A stretch of 9,680 nt of DNA from Spirochaeta sp. Its GTDB lineage: Bacteria > Spirochaetota > Spirochaetia > DSM-27196 > Alkalispirochaetaceae. The notes beneath the pieces are model-generated. The model did not search any database. It was not told where the DNA came from and saw only the letters and a list, made by a program, of their open reading frames with translations. The stretch is from positions 1-9,680 of the forward strand of contig JAQIBO010000138.1 of the NCBI GenBank assembly GCA_027859055.1, read 5' to 3'. The position numbers were made by a program, and so were the translations under genes. Below are positions 1-7,070 of this stretch, one piece after another. How positions within the stretch are numbered: position 1 is the stretch's first letter; each line of letters starts with the position of its first letter.

Positions 1-338
1 TCTTCCACGTAGGTGGAATGCAGTCCGGGAAGCCACGCTTCCATGAAAAAGTCCTGATCACCACCGGCGACGGAGGCAAAAGCGGGACCGACATCGGCAG
101 CGGTCAGATTGACCTCATACCCCAGTTCATCCTCAAGCACCGTCGCAAAGAAGTGCGACCACGCTACACCCTCTTCCCAGTTAACATAGACCAGGCTCAC
201 TTCGCCTTTTTCTTCTGCCTGTTCTTCAGCAGCACCATCTGCGGCCTCTTGTTCATCCGGCTGACACGCCGTGAACGCGAACGCGACCACGAGCATAAAA
301 ACCGTTACTTTGGCGATTCCACCAAGCGTTTTTATCAT
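1..338 (-). CDS. Osmoprotectant (glycine betaine/proline-type) ABC transporter substrate-binding lipoprotein, N-terminal part
   Basis: Only the first 112 codons are inside the window; the gene continues past base 1. Reading the minus strand from ATG at 338-336 gives a signal peptide (residues 1-24: Lys3 and Lys10, then a hydrophobic core) ending in F-T-A-C, so Cys25 is the likely lipidated residue. An acidic Glu/Ala/Gln-rich linker (about 27-45) follows. The mature part has YVNWEEGVAW (51-60), ELGYEV, ADVGPAF, GGDQDFF and AWLPGLH (101-107), the usual order in OpuAC/ProX-type betaine-binding proteins, whose Trp residues form the cation-binding aromatic box. It would sit membrane-anchored in the periplasm and feed an ABC importer whose other genes are not visible. 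An AAGGAG ribosome site at 350-345, six bases from ATG, fixes the start. Phe at lipobox -3 is unusual outside spirochaetes. The exact ligand (betaine, choline, proline betaine) cannot be told from this fragment. Confidence 0.85.
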   Translation of the reverse strand, partial: MIKTLGGIAKVTVFMLVVAFAFTACQPDEQEAADGAAEEQAEEKGEVSLVYVNWEEGVAWSHFFATVLEDELGYEVNLTAADVGPAFASVAGGDQDFFMEAWLPGLHSTYVE

Positions 339-441
339 ACAAAACTCCTTATAAAAAATCTTTCCAAACCAAACACACCGAAACGCGTCTTGCTTGAAAT
401 TCCAATGCCTTTCGTGTGCAACACTTTCATGCCGCGATCAA

Positions 442-470
442 ACGATACGGAAACCCGAACGGAATGTCAA
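442..470 (-). promoter_or_regulatory. Sigma-70-like promoter of the binding-protein gene
   Basis: On the minus strand a perfect -35 box TTGACA (470-465) is followed after exactly 17 bases by TATCGT (447-442), a 4 of 6 match to the -10 consensus. Transcription would begin near 435, leaving a leader of about 97 bases before the ATG at 338. The leader is longer than needed for the ribosome site alone, but I see no convincing riboswitch fold in it. This is the best promoter match in the window. Confidence 0.7.
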
Positions 471-478
471 CTGTTTTA

Positions 479-488
479 TAGCGCGCTA
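479..488. promoter_or_regulatory. 10-bp palindrome just upstream of the -35 box, possible operator
   Basis: TAGCGCGCTA is a perfect inverted repeat starting 9 bases upstream of the TTGACA box of the minus-strand promoter. Its position suits an activator or repressor site acting on the osmoprotectant gene. It is short and could arise by chance, and no regulator family is recognised from it. Confidence 0.3.
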
Positions 489-565
489 ACTAATTTTTTA
501 TGAATAGACCGATGGAAACACGGATGATCTTTGGAGATTACGCTCAATAAAACTATCTGGTATAT

Positions 566-581
566 GTTTTTACGTAAAAAC
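566..581. promoter_or_regulatory. Perfect 16-bp palindrome, candidate regulator-binding site
   Basis: GTTTTTACGTAAAAAC equals its own reverse complement, with its centre between 573 and 574. It lies about 125 bases upstream of the thrH start and about 96 bases upstream of the -35 box of the divergent lipoprotein gene. Dyads with an ACGT core flanked by A/T runs suit a dimeric transcription factor. No coding function overlaps it. It lacks a T-run and G+C stem, so a terminator is unlikely. Which gene it serves, and which protein binds it, is not shown by the sequence. Confidence 0.45.
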
Positions 582-704
582 TTGCCTGCTAAACACAGGT
601 TGTTCGGTCTCAAATGAAATAATAATTGATTACGATACGAATTTACAGATCTCTAATGGTGGACGTGTGATTGTCGAACCCGGCGTTCTGTGGTAAGAAC
701 AGCT

Positions 705-1298
705 ATGCATTTGGCGTGTCTTGACGTAGAAGGGGTTCTGGTCCCCGAGATCTGGCAGAATGTGGCGCTCCGCACGGGCGTTGAGGAGTTGCAGCTCACC
801 ACACGGGATGTTCCCGACTACCATGAGTTGATGCAGCGACGCCTCGGTATTCTCGACGAACACGGGATCACGCTGGCCGACATCCAGGCGGCGATCGCAA
901 CGATGGAACCGCTCCCCGGCGCGGCGGCGTTTATCGACCGACTTCGCCAGACGATGCCGTTTATCCTCCTTTCCGACACGTTTGAGGAGTTTGCCGCGCC
1001 GCTCATGAAGCAGCTCGGATACCCCACCCTCTTCTGTAACTCCCTCGGTGTGGCGCCGGACGGTCGCATCACGACGTATCGGCTTCGGCAGGAAAACGGA
1101 AAATTCCACGCCGTCACGGCGTTGCACTCGATCGGCTATACCGTCTATGCCGCAGGTGACAGCTACAACGACCTTGCGATGATCCGTGAGGCTGATCGGG
1201 GTGCCTTTTTCACTCCACCGCCCTCCATTGTGAAGGAAAACCCGGATCTGCCGGTCTGCTCCGACTACGCTGAACTGTACGCGTTTCTGACCGCATAG
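705..1298 (+). CDS. thrH: ThrH: bifunctional phosphoserine phosphatase / homoserine phosphotransferase
   Basis: A 197-residue HAD-superfamily enzyme of the length typical for ThrH. Motif I is ACLDVEGVLVPEIW (Asp7 nucleophile, Glu9 in place of the usual second Asp, a ThrH trait). DVPDYHELM and LRTGVEEL follow, motif II is ILLSDTFEEF (Ser90), motif III uses Lys133, and motif IV is AAGDSYNDLAMI (Asp152, Asp156). In Pseudomonas, ThrH removes phosphate from phosphoserine and can pass it to homoserine, linking serine and threonine synthesis in the cytosol. I start at ATG 705 because the protein then begins MHLACLD, matching the family's short N-terminus. A GTG at 690 would add five residues and has no ribosome site, while 705 has only a weak GGTAAG (692-697). 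It is probably transcribed alone: a short hairpin follows the stop and the next gene has its own -10 box. The family call is firm; the dual activity is inferred from the family. Confidence 0.93.
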   Translation: MHLACLDVEGVLVPEIWQNVALRTGVEELQLTTRDVPDYHELMQRRLGILDEHGITLADIQAAIATMEPLPGAAAFIDRLRQTMPFILLSDTFEEFAAPLMKQLGYPTLFCNSLGVAPDGRITTYRLRQENGKFHAVTALHSIGYTVYAAGDSYNDLAMIREADRGAFFTPPPSIVKENPDLPVCSDYAELYAFLTA

Positions 1299-1304
1299 AC
1301 CGTG

Positions 1305-1331
1305 GCGACCAAGCTGGTCGCATCGTTTCTT
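1305..1331 (+). terminator. Short hairpin after thrH, possible weak intrinsic terminator
   Basis: GCGACCA (1305-1311) and TGGTCGC (1315-1321) form a perfect 7-bp stem with a 3-base AGC loop, starting 7 bases after the thrH stop. A loose T-rich stretch (TCGTTTCTT, to 1331) follows rather than a clean T-run, so termination may be partial. The right arm also occupies the -35 position of the next gene's candidate promoter. Confidence 0.4.
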
Positions 1332-1337
1332 CCGTAT

Positions 1338-1343
1338 TATAAT
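1338..1343 (+). promoter_or_regulatory. Perfect -10 box (TATAAT) directly before the histidine kinase start
   Basis: TATAAT at 1338-1343 ends 7 bases before the kinase ATG at 1351, where a transcript would be expected to start. The -35 position (TGGTCG, 1315-1320, 17-base spacer) matches the consensus at only 3 of 6. No Shine-Dalgarno sequence lies between the box and the ATG. Together this points to a leaderless mRNA. Chance occurrence of a TATAAT in the short A+T-rich gap is possible. Confidence 0.5.
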
Positions 1344-1350
1344 TGCGCCG

Positions 1351-3066
1351 ATGCATAAAGATGATTCCGGCCGCGAAATTCGCAAACGCGCCGAAGCGAT
1401 CGCGCAACAGTCCTCTGTACCGGGTGTTTCCGCCGATGACAAGCTGGTGTACGAACTGAAAGTACACCAGATCGAACTGGAGATGCAGAACAACGAGCTG
1501 CGGGAATCCCAGGAGGAACTGCAGCGCTCGCGTCGGCTGTACGAGCTCCTGTTTGACTGGGCCCCACTCCCCTATTTTGCCTTCAATGCGCAGGGCGGCA
1601 TCATTGAAGCCAACCAGGCGGGTGTTTCGTTACTTCAGACGGAACGGAAACACCTGGACCAAAAACCGTTTGTCGTTTTCCTCTCCGAGGAGCATCACGC
1701 CGCGTTTTTTGACCACATTCGGCGCGTCCTTGAAGGGGCCAGCCGCCAAAGTGCCGAGGTACAGATCAAGACGCGCGGCGGCGCTCCGTTCTGGGTTCGC
1801 CTTGAAAGCCGCCGCCAGGATACCGGGAAAGGAATTACCTCGTGCCTCACGGCAGTCATAGATGTGTCGGACCGCAAACGGATCGAGGACGATCTGATTC
1901 TCGCCTGGGAGGACGCGGTGAGCGCAGACCGCGCGAAAAGTGCCTTTCTTGCCAATATGAGCCACGAAATCCGGACACCGATGAACGGAATCCTCTCTAT
2001 GAGCGAAGTCGCCCTCGGCGGACAGGGTCTTTCCGATGAACTGGAACGTTACCTCCGAACGATTCACAGCTCCGCCGCGTCACTTATCTCCATTCTGGAC
2101 GACGTTCTGGACCTTTCCCGGATTGAGACAGACCGCCGGACGATCGAGAAGGAACCGTTTCGACCGGCAGAGCTCATTCACACCGTTGAGGCGATGTTCG
2201 GGCCGAACATGACGGAAAAACAGCTCTCCCTCCACGTCGACGTCATCGGTCCGTTAAGCGACATCCTTGTCGGTGACCGCAACCGTCTGCGCCAGATTCT
2301 GGTGAATCTTCTCAGCAACGCGATCACCTATTCCAACGCCGGGGAAATCACGCTGCGCGTCACTGAAAGTGAGGTGTCCGGGTTTGTTCGCGAACTCACG
2401 TTTGAGGTGCATGACACGGGGCCGGGAATTGATCCGGCAGAGCAACAGCGGATTCGTGAACTCTTCAAGCAGAACAGCAACGATGCGGATCAACGGTACG
2501 AGGGCGCCGGGCTTGGACTTGCGATCTCCCGGCGGCTGGCGTCTCTTCTTGGAGGACAACTGTACTTCGAGACCGACCAGGAAACGGGAACACGCTTTTT
2601 TTGCTCTGTGCCCCTGGAGTTACCCGGTGAGGGCGAGGCGATTCCTGACATTGAACGCGCCGTGACCTCCTCCGAAGACGGTGCAGACCGGCGAATCCTG
2701 GTTGCCGAAGACAACGCGATTAACCTTCTGGTGATCCGAACGGTACTGGAAAAGGAGAACTACGAGGTCATCAGCGTCAGCAACGGACAGGACGCCCTGG
2801 ATACACTGGCCCGCACGCGCTTTGACCTGGTTCTGATGGACATTTCAATGCCCGGAATGGACGGTATCACCGCAACACAGACGATTCGCTCCCACGCAGA
2901 GGGTTTATACGATCCGGCTATTCCGGTCATCGCGATCTCGGCCCACTCGATGAAAGGTGACCGGGAACGCTTTCTCACCGCGGGCATGAACGACTACATC
3001 AGTAAACCGTTTGTTCGCGAGACGGTGCGCTCCGTTATCAAACGGCATCTCAGGAGCGCCCATTGA
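1351..3066 (+). CDS. Cytosolic PAS-containing hybrid sensor histidine kinase with C-terminal receiver
   Basis: 571 residues with no signal peptide or membrane segment, so it should sense a cytosolic signal. Domains in order: a charged, helical N-terminus with a coiled-coil-like stretch (about 30-62, YELKVHQIELEMQNNEL); a PAS domain (about 63-180, ending in the typical AVIDVSDRKRIEDDL); a dimerisation/phosphoacceptor domain with SHEIRTPMNG (phospho-His205); and a GHKL ATPase domain with N box NLLSNA (Asn319, Asn323), G1 DTGPGI (355-360) and G2 GAGLGL (385-390). Last comes a receiver (about 447-565) with acidic pair Glu453-Asp454, phospho-Asp497 in LMDISMPGMDG, Ser530 and Lys552. All catalytic residues are present, so autophosphorylation and His-to-Asp transfer are expected. 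No Hpt domain is present here or next door. The stop overlaps the next gene's TTG start by four bases, so it is coupled to the CheB-CheR hybrid and is probably its partner. The signal is unknown. Confidence 0.93.
   Translation: MHKDDSGREIRKRAEAIAQQSSVPGVSADDKLVYELKVHQIELEMQNNELRESQEELQRSRRLYELLFDWAPLPYFAFNAQGGIIEANQAGVSLLQTERKHLDQKPFVVFLSEEHHAAFFDHIRRVLEGASRQSAEVQIKTRGGAPFWVRLESRRQDTGKGITSCLTAVIDVSDRKRIEDDLILAWEDAVSADRAKSAFLANMSHEIRTPMNGILSMSEVALGGQGLSDELERYLRTIHSSAASLISILDDVLDLSRIETDRRTIEKEPFRPAELIHTVEAMFGPNMTEKQLSLHVDVIGPLSDILVGDRNRLRQILVNLLSNAITYSNAGEITLRVTESEVSGFVRELTFEVHDTGPGIDPAEQQRIRELFKQNSNDADQRYEGAGLGLAISRRLASLLGGQLYFETDQETGTRFFCSVPLELPGEGEAIPDIERAVTSSEDGADRRILVAEDNAINLLVIRTVLEKENYEVISVSNGQDALDTLARTRFDLVLMDISMPGMDGITATQTIRSHAEGLYDPAIPVIAISAHSMKGDRERFLTAGMNDYISKPFVRETVRSVIKRHLRSAH
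3052..3065 (+). promoter_or_regulatory. Ribosome site and TTG start codon of the CheB-CheR gene
   Basis: AGGAG at 3052-3056 stands six bases before TTG at 3063-3065. The TTG shares TTGA with the TGA stop (3064-3066) of the kinase gene. No in-frame ATG or GTG precedes the conserved [12 protein letters not shown] stretch, which starts only seven residues in, so TTG is the best start. The overlap implies that ribosomes ending the kinase reinitiate here. Confidence 0.75.
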
Positions 3067-5966
3067 GTGCAGCGACCGACGATTTCCGCATCGTCGGGGT
3101 GGGAGCGTCCGCCGGAGGCCTGGAGGCGCTGGAGGCGTTTTTTGGCAATATGCCCGCCACCGATGACTTCGCGTTCGTGGTGATCCAGCACCTTTCGCCG
3201 GATTACAAAAGCCTTATGGGAGAACTGCTTGCGAAGCATACGTCGATGCGGATCGTTGAGGCGGAAGACGGGGTACGCGTTGAAGCCGGATCGGTCTATC
3301 TGATACCGCGCAAAAAGAACATGACCGTGTATCAGCGAACGCTGTTTCTTACCGAGCAGGAGCACGGGCTCAACCTGCCGATCGACATCTTTTTTCGCTC
3401 CCTTGCAGAAGACGCCGGTGAACGGGCGGTGGGGGTGATCCTGTCCGGTACCGGCAGTGACGGCACCCGCGGTGCCCGGGCTATCAAGGAGCTCGGGGGC
3501 CTGGTTATCGTGCAGGACGAGGATGACGCCAAGTTCGACGGCATGCCCCGCAGCGCGATCTCCACCGGGTTGATCGACTTCATTCTGCCGGCGGCGGATA
3601 TTCCCGCGGAACTGCAGAACTTCGTTACCGGTCACGTGACAATTTCTGAAGCGGACGGCTCCACCGCGTCGGCGGACAGCAGCGCGCTCACCAGAATCTA
3701 TATGCTGGTGAAACGGCGCACCGGTGTTGACCTCTCCTATTACAAGGAGAGCACGATTACCCGCCGGATTGAACGGCGAATGGGGATCAATCAGGTGCGG
3801 GATATCCACCGCTACATCGAGTATCTGGAACAGTACCCTGCTGAGGTCTCAACACTGTTCAAAGAGATCCTGATCGGTGTCACCAGGTTTTTTCGTGATC
3901 CCGACGCGTTTGACACGATCGTCGGGAACGTGATCCCCGAAATTTTCCACGGCAAACAGCCGGGAGAGCCGGTGCGGGTGTGGGTTGCCGGGTGTTCCAC
4001 CGGAGAAGAGGCGTACAGCATCGCGATCCTCCTTGCGGAATACGCGGAACAACACTACCTCCGCAACGACATCAAGATCTTTGCAACCGATATCGACAAG
4101 GACGCGATCGAATTTGCCTCCCACGGACTCTACCCCGAAAGCATCGCCGCCGACATCTCCGGGGAACGTCTGGCGCGGTTCTTCGTGAAAAAGAACGAAA
4201 AATACCAGATCAGCCCGACGATTCGGGAGATGGTGATCTTCGCCTACCACAATATCTTTAAGGATCCGCCGTTTCGCCGCATAGACCTGATAAGCTGCCG
4301 CAATCTGTTGATCTATCTCCAGTCGGTGTTACAAAAGAAGATCCTCACCAACTTTCACTTTTCCATGAACGCCACAGGGTTCATGTTTCTTGGGTCCAGT
4401 GAAACGATCGGAGATCTGAGTCGGTATTTTCGAACGATAGACACCAAATGGAAGGTGTTTTCCTACAAGGGAGATCACAAACCACAGCAGCTGCGGATCT
4501 CCGGCGCTGATACGGACTGGCGTGAGCGCCTGGAGATGGCGGAGCCGACCGGTGGGCCCCGGGTGGCGCAGCTCCCGAGTCGGCCGGTGGAACCGTTGTA
4601 CGAACGCCTTCTGGCGGACTACGTACCACCGTGCGCGATCGTGGACGACAACCGGCAGCTGGTCCACACCTTCGGCGATCTGGGGGCCTACCTCAGGATT
4701 CCCAGCGGGCGCATGGAACTGGATATTATCAAGATGGCGAAGGAGGAGATCTCCATCCCCCTGAGTACCGCCCTTCAGTCGGCGATTCGGGAGCGAACGA
4801 CCGTGTCCTACAACGATATCGCCGTCACCGACACCGGTGGAAACAGCCATGCGATCACCCTGACGGTGCGAACGATCGTCAACCACGAAGCGCCGCGATT
4901 CGCGGTGTTGTTCGAACAGGAGTCAGAACGTGCCGGCAGCGACGCGACCGATCCGCCGGCCCCGCGCAATTTCGACCTTGAGGAGAGCGTCCGGCGCAGG
5001 ATTTCCGATCTCGAGGGTGAGCTCAAGTACACAAAAGAGAACCTTCAGGCGACGATTGAAGAGCTTGAAACCTCCAACGAGGAACTCCAGGCGACAAACG
5101 AAGAGCTTCTCTCCTCCAATGAAGAGCTCCAGAGTACAAATGAGGAGCTCCAGTCGGTCAACGAGGAGTTGATCACCGTCAACTCGGAGTACCAAAAAAA
5201 GATTGAAGAGCTATCGGAACTGACCGATGATATGGACAATCTGCTTTCCGGCACGGCGATCGGTACTGTATTTCTGGACGGCGATCTGACGATCAGGAAG
5301 TACACCCCGCCGGTTACCACGCAGATCAACATTATCAAAACCGATATCGGCCGCCCGTTCAGCGACCTGTCTCACAACCTGCACTACGACTCGTTGGTCG
5401 ATGATATCACCGCAGTACGCGAGTCGAGAAAACCGAGCGAGGCGGAGGCGCAGAACAAGGATGGCCACTGGTTTCTGGTGAAGATCATGCCGTATTTTAC
5501 CGAGCACGACAGCACTGAGGGAATCGTGATCTCCCTGGTTGATATCACCGAGCGGAAACTCGCCGAGGAGGCGCTCCTGCGGCAACACGAACTGCTGATG
5601 CGCGTCCTGGATAACAACCCGTCGGCGATCACAATTATCGACCACCGCGGCCGGTACATCTACGCAAACCGTCTGGGCGAAGAGTTACTCCAGCTGTCCC
5701 GGGACGCCCTCAGCGGTGTGGAACATGACGATCCGCGCTTTGGTGTAACCGACGCGCACGATGCCCCGCTGCCCGCCGATGAACTTCCGTTTTCGGTGAT
5801 TCAGCGCACCAGGAGCGCGGTGGAACACGTTGACCTGCGCATCAATCTCGGTTTCGGGGATGAGCGCCGCGCTATTCGGGTGAACGCCAACCCGATTTAC
5901 GACGAAAACACCGAGATCGTCGGAGCGGTGCTGAGCATGCGCGATATTTCCGAGGAGAGCGCATGA
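3063..5966 (+). CDS. CheB-CheR hybrid (protein-glutamate methylesterase / methyltransferase) with coiled coil and two PAS domains
   Basis: 967 residues, cytosolic. Residues about 8-190 are a CheB methylesterase domain with the triad Ser16 (GVGASAGG), His43 (IQHLSP) and Asp133 (LSGTGSDGT); the N-terminal receiver of ordinary CheB is absent. Residues about 205-475 are a CheR S-adenosylmethionine-dependent methyltransferase, with TRFFRD (274-279), the cofactor loop [14 protein letters not shown] (308-321), [11 protein letters not shown] and [10 protein letters not shown] less defined region (about 510-620) precedes a long heptad coiled coil (about 640-720), then PAS domains at about 720-832 (ending [13 protein letters not shown]) and 840-963. 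CheR methylates and CheB demethylates glutamates of chemoreceptors. Hybrids of this architecture are known and often sit beside histidine kinases; their substrates are largely untested. With no receiver of its own, the CheB part may be controlled by the kinase receiver or by the free receiver encoded next. The 3' end overlaps that gene by four bases (ATGA). Confidence 0.95.
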   Translation: MSAATDDFRIVGVGASAGGLEALEAFFGNMPATDDFAFVVIQHLSPDYKSLMGELLAKHTSMRIVEAEDGVRVEAGSVYLIPRKKNMTVYQRTLFLTEQEHGLNLPIDIFFRSLAEDAGERAVGVILSGTGSDGTRGARAIKELGGLVIVQDEDDAKFDGMPRSAISTGLIDFILPAADIPAELQNFVTGHVTISEADGSTASADSSALTRIYMLVKRRTGVDLSYYKESTITRRIERRMGINQVRDIHRYIEYLEQYPAEVSTLFKEILIGVTRFFRDPDAFDTIVGNVIPEIFHGKQPGEPVRVWVAGCSTGEEAYSIAILLAEYAEQHYLRNDIKIFATDIDKDAIEFASHGLYPESIAADISGERLARFFVKKNEKYQISPTIREMVIFAYHNIFKDPPFRRIDLISCRNLLIYLQSVLQKKILTNFHFSMNATGFMFLGSSETIGDLSRYFRTIDTKWKVFSYKGDHKPQQLRISGADTDWRERLEMAEPTGGPRVAQLPSRPVEPLYERLLADYVPPCAIVDDNRQLVHTFGDLGAYLRIPSGRMELDIIKMAKEEISIPLSTALQSAIRERTTVSYNDIAVTDTGGNSHAITLTVRTIVNHEAPRFAVLFEQESERAGSDATDPPAPRNFDLEESVRRRISDLEGELKYTKENLQATIEELETSNEELQATNEELLSSNEELQSTNEELQSVNEELITVNSEYQKKIEELSELTDDMDNLLSGTAIGTVFLDGDLTIRKYTPPVTTQINIIKTDIGRPFSDLSHNLHYDSLVDDITAVRESRKPSEAEAQNKDGHWFLVKIMPYFTEHDSTEGIVISLVDITERKLAEEALLRQHELLMRVLDNNPSAITIIDHRGRYIYANRLGEELLQLSRDALSGVEHDDPRFGVTDAHDAPLPADELPFSVIQRTRSAVEHVDLRINLGFGDERRAIRVNANPIYDENTEIVGAVLSMRDISEESA
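5058..5183 (+). repeat. Six in-register 21-base heptad repeats inside the CheB-CheR gene
   Basis: Residues 666-707 are six uninterrupted heptads of pattern E-E-L-x-x-x-N ([42 protein letters not shown]), each encoded by 21 bases. At DNA level the units share GA[AG]GAGCT or close variants but differ at third positions, so they look old and selected as protein. The stretch should form a parallel coiled coil joining the enzyme half to the PAS half, a linker seen in other CheB-CheR-PAS proteins. Confidence 0.85.
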
Positions 5967-6325
5967 ACATTCTCGTCGTCGACGACGAGTCGCTGAACCG
6001 GCTTGTCATGAAACGGATGATCACGACGCTTGGTCATGAGTGCTCCGCATCGACGACCGGCGAGGAGGCGATCGCCTACCTGCGCACCACGCCCTGTGAT
6101 GTGGTGCTGATGGATCGGAACCTACCCGGGATTGACGGAGTGGAAACGACCCGCCGGATACGTGCCCTTCCGGAAATCGAGCAACCGAAGATCGTATCGC
6201 TGAGTGCGTATACCGAAGATACGGACCGTCGGGAGGCGATCGCCGCGGGGATGGACGCGGTACTCTCCAAGCCGATCACTGCGGAGCAGTTGCAGACGGT
6301 TCTGGCGGATCCCCGAGGTTCCTGA
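5963..6325 (+). CDS. Stand-alone receiver-domain response regulator (no output domain)
   Basis: A 120-residue single receiver. It has the acidic pair Asp7-Asp8 (ILVVDDESLNRL), phospho-Asp51 (VVLMDRNLPGIDG), Ser81 at the usual Thr/Ser position and Lys103 in LSKPIT. There is no DNA-binding or enzymatic domain, so it should act by protein contact, as CheY or Spo0F do. Its DDESLNRL start and MDxxLPGIDG core resemble receivers attached to hybrid kinases more than flagellar CheY. Start: ATG overlapping the CheB-CheR stop (ATGA), with AGGAG at 5953-5957, five bases upstream. It is the last gene of the kinase/CheB-CheR unit and may take phosphate from that kinase or act as a sink, and may set CheB-CheR activity. 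Its final 50 bases overlap the 3' end of the convergent ParA gene; I see no clear terminator after it. Confidence 0.93.
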   Translation: MNILVVDDESLNRLVMKRMITTLGHECSASTTGEEAIAYLRTTPCDVVLMDRNLPGIDGVETTRRIRALPEIEQPKIVSLSAYTEDTDRREAIAAGMDAVLSKPITAEQLQTVLADPRGS

Positions 6326-7070
6326 CCTGTAACGCGACTTTGTAATAGTCAACCGCGCCGGTGCTGCGGAGCTTATGCTGAAAAATCGTGTGACCGCTTC
6401 CGGGGGCCTCCGCAAGGGAGAGATTGTGGTGGATCGGCTTGAGCACCAGTTCGTCCCCGATGCGATCACGCAACTCCTCCATCAGCTGTTCCGAGAACTC
6501 CGCACCGTCCTCAAAAAAGGTTGGAATGATACCGCGCACCGACAGCTGCGGATTGTAATGGCGCTGCACCTGCTCCACCAGCTCGATAATCTCGATCATT
6601 CCCTCCATTGCCAGAAAATGCGCCTGCATCGGAATGTACGCCTCTGTTCCCGCGATCAGTGATCCAAGCGTGAGAAGCTGGGTGGTCGGAGGGGTGTCGA
6701 ATACCACGTAGTCGGCGGCGTCCATCACCCCGGTAAGGTGGTCACGCATCCAGAAGCGCGCCTCGCCGCTGTTGGAGTACCGCCGTTCGAAATCAGCCAG
6801 TCGGCGGGACGAGGGTATCACCTTCAGGCGTGGGACGTAGGTTGTCTTCTGCACGTCGGCGGCGGTCCACCGCCCCTCGAGAACGTGGCTGAGATCCGCA
6901 TCGAGGTCCGCCTGCGAGATGCCGAGAGACATCGTCGCGTGCGCCTGCGGGTCCGTATCGACGACCAGTACCTGAAACCCCATGTGCGCAAGAGCCGCAG
7001 CAACGTTGACGCTGGTGGTGGTTTTCCCGCACCCACCCTTGCGATTGGTGAACACCAGACGTCGGCTCAC
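6276..7070 (-). CDS. ParA/Soj-type ATPase without a neighbouring ParB
   Basis: 264 residues of the deviant Walker-A (SIMIBI) ATPase class. TNRKGGCGKTTTSVNVAAALA holds signature Lys11 and P-loop Lys16-Thr17; VLVVDTDPQAHATMSLG (Asp38, Asp40) is Walker A'; YVVFDTPP (Asp125) is Walker B. The C-terminal EAPGSGHTIFQ...GAVDYYKVALQV matches the closing part of Soj-like proteins. Such ATPases dimerise with ATP, usually bind DNA nonspecifically, and position chromosomes, plasmids or protein clusters. No MinD-type amphipathic C-terminal helix is obvious. The start is GTG at 7070-7068 with GGAGGT five bases upstream (7081-7076). GTG shares GTGA with the stop of the upstream cyclic-nucleotide-domain gene, so the two are translationally coupled and the ATPase probably serves that protein. 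ATP hydrolysis residues are intact. It converges on the chemotaxis-type unit, which raises a possible cluster-positioning role, but this is speculation. Confidence 0.92.
   Translation of the reverse strand: MSRRLVFTNRKGGCGKTTTSVNVAAALAHMGFQVLVVDTDPQAHATMSLGISQADLDADLSHVLEGRWTAADVQKTTYVPRLKVIPSSRRLADFERRYSNSGEARFWMRDHLTGVMDAADYVVFDTPPTTQLLTLGSLIAGTEAYIPMQAHFLAMEGMIEIIELVEQVQRHYNPQLSVRGIIPTFFEDGAEFSEQLMEELRDRIGDELVLKPIHHNLSLAEAPGSGHTIFQHKLRSTGAVDYYKVALQVRNLGDPPEPSATAPQ

Larger units (their letters stand above)
339..704. other. Divergent intergenic region between the lipoprotein gene and thrH
   Basis: About 365 bases without a supported gene, clearly more A+T-rich than the flanking coding DNA. 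It holds the minus-strand promoter (442-470), two palindromes (479-488, 566-581), a small imperfect hairpin (CCTG 585-588 with CAGG 596-599) and the thrH upstream region. For thrH the best -10 candidate is TCTAAT at 652-657 (5 of 6), with only a poor -35 (TTACGA, 630-635, 16-base spacer), so that promoter is uncertain. No tRNA, known riboswitch or convincing small gene was seen. Confidence 0.6.

Noticed and set aside
339..441. Riboswitch in the leader of the lipoprotein gene
   Set aside because: The leader is about 97 bases, but I could not find a conserved aptamer core or a strong paired stem.
18..503. Plus-strand open frame of 161 codons at the left end
   Set aside because: It lies antisense to the lipoprotein gene and runs on through its promoter. 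The minus strand has a signal peptide, family motifs and a ribosome site; this frame has none.
500..550. Tiny plus-strand frame (16 codons, ATG at 500) that might be a leader peptide for thrH
   Set aside because: No ribosome site, no run of regulatory codons such as Thr, Ser or Ile, and no attenuator hairpins after it.
690..704. Upstream GTG start for thrH
   Set aside because: It adds five residues absent from the family, and there is no ribosome site before it; ATG 705 fits the conserved N-terminus.
630..1493. Minus-strand open frame of 287 codons
   Set aside because: It is antisense to all of thrH and the start of the kinase gene, is rich in Arg with no recognisable domain, and would need both recognised genes to be wrong.
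2994..3809. Minus-strand open frame of 271 codons across the kinase/CheB-CheR junction
   Set aside because: It overlaps catalytic regions of two certain genes in antisense and has no recognisable motif.
6300..6420. Bidirectional terminator between the receiver and ParA genes
   Set aside because: Only 4-bp stems (for example GACT/AGTC near 6335-6349) without T-runs were found, and the region is coding for ParA.
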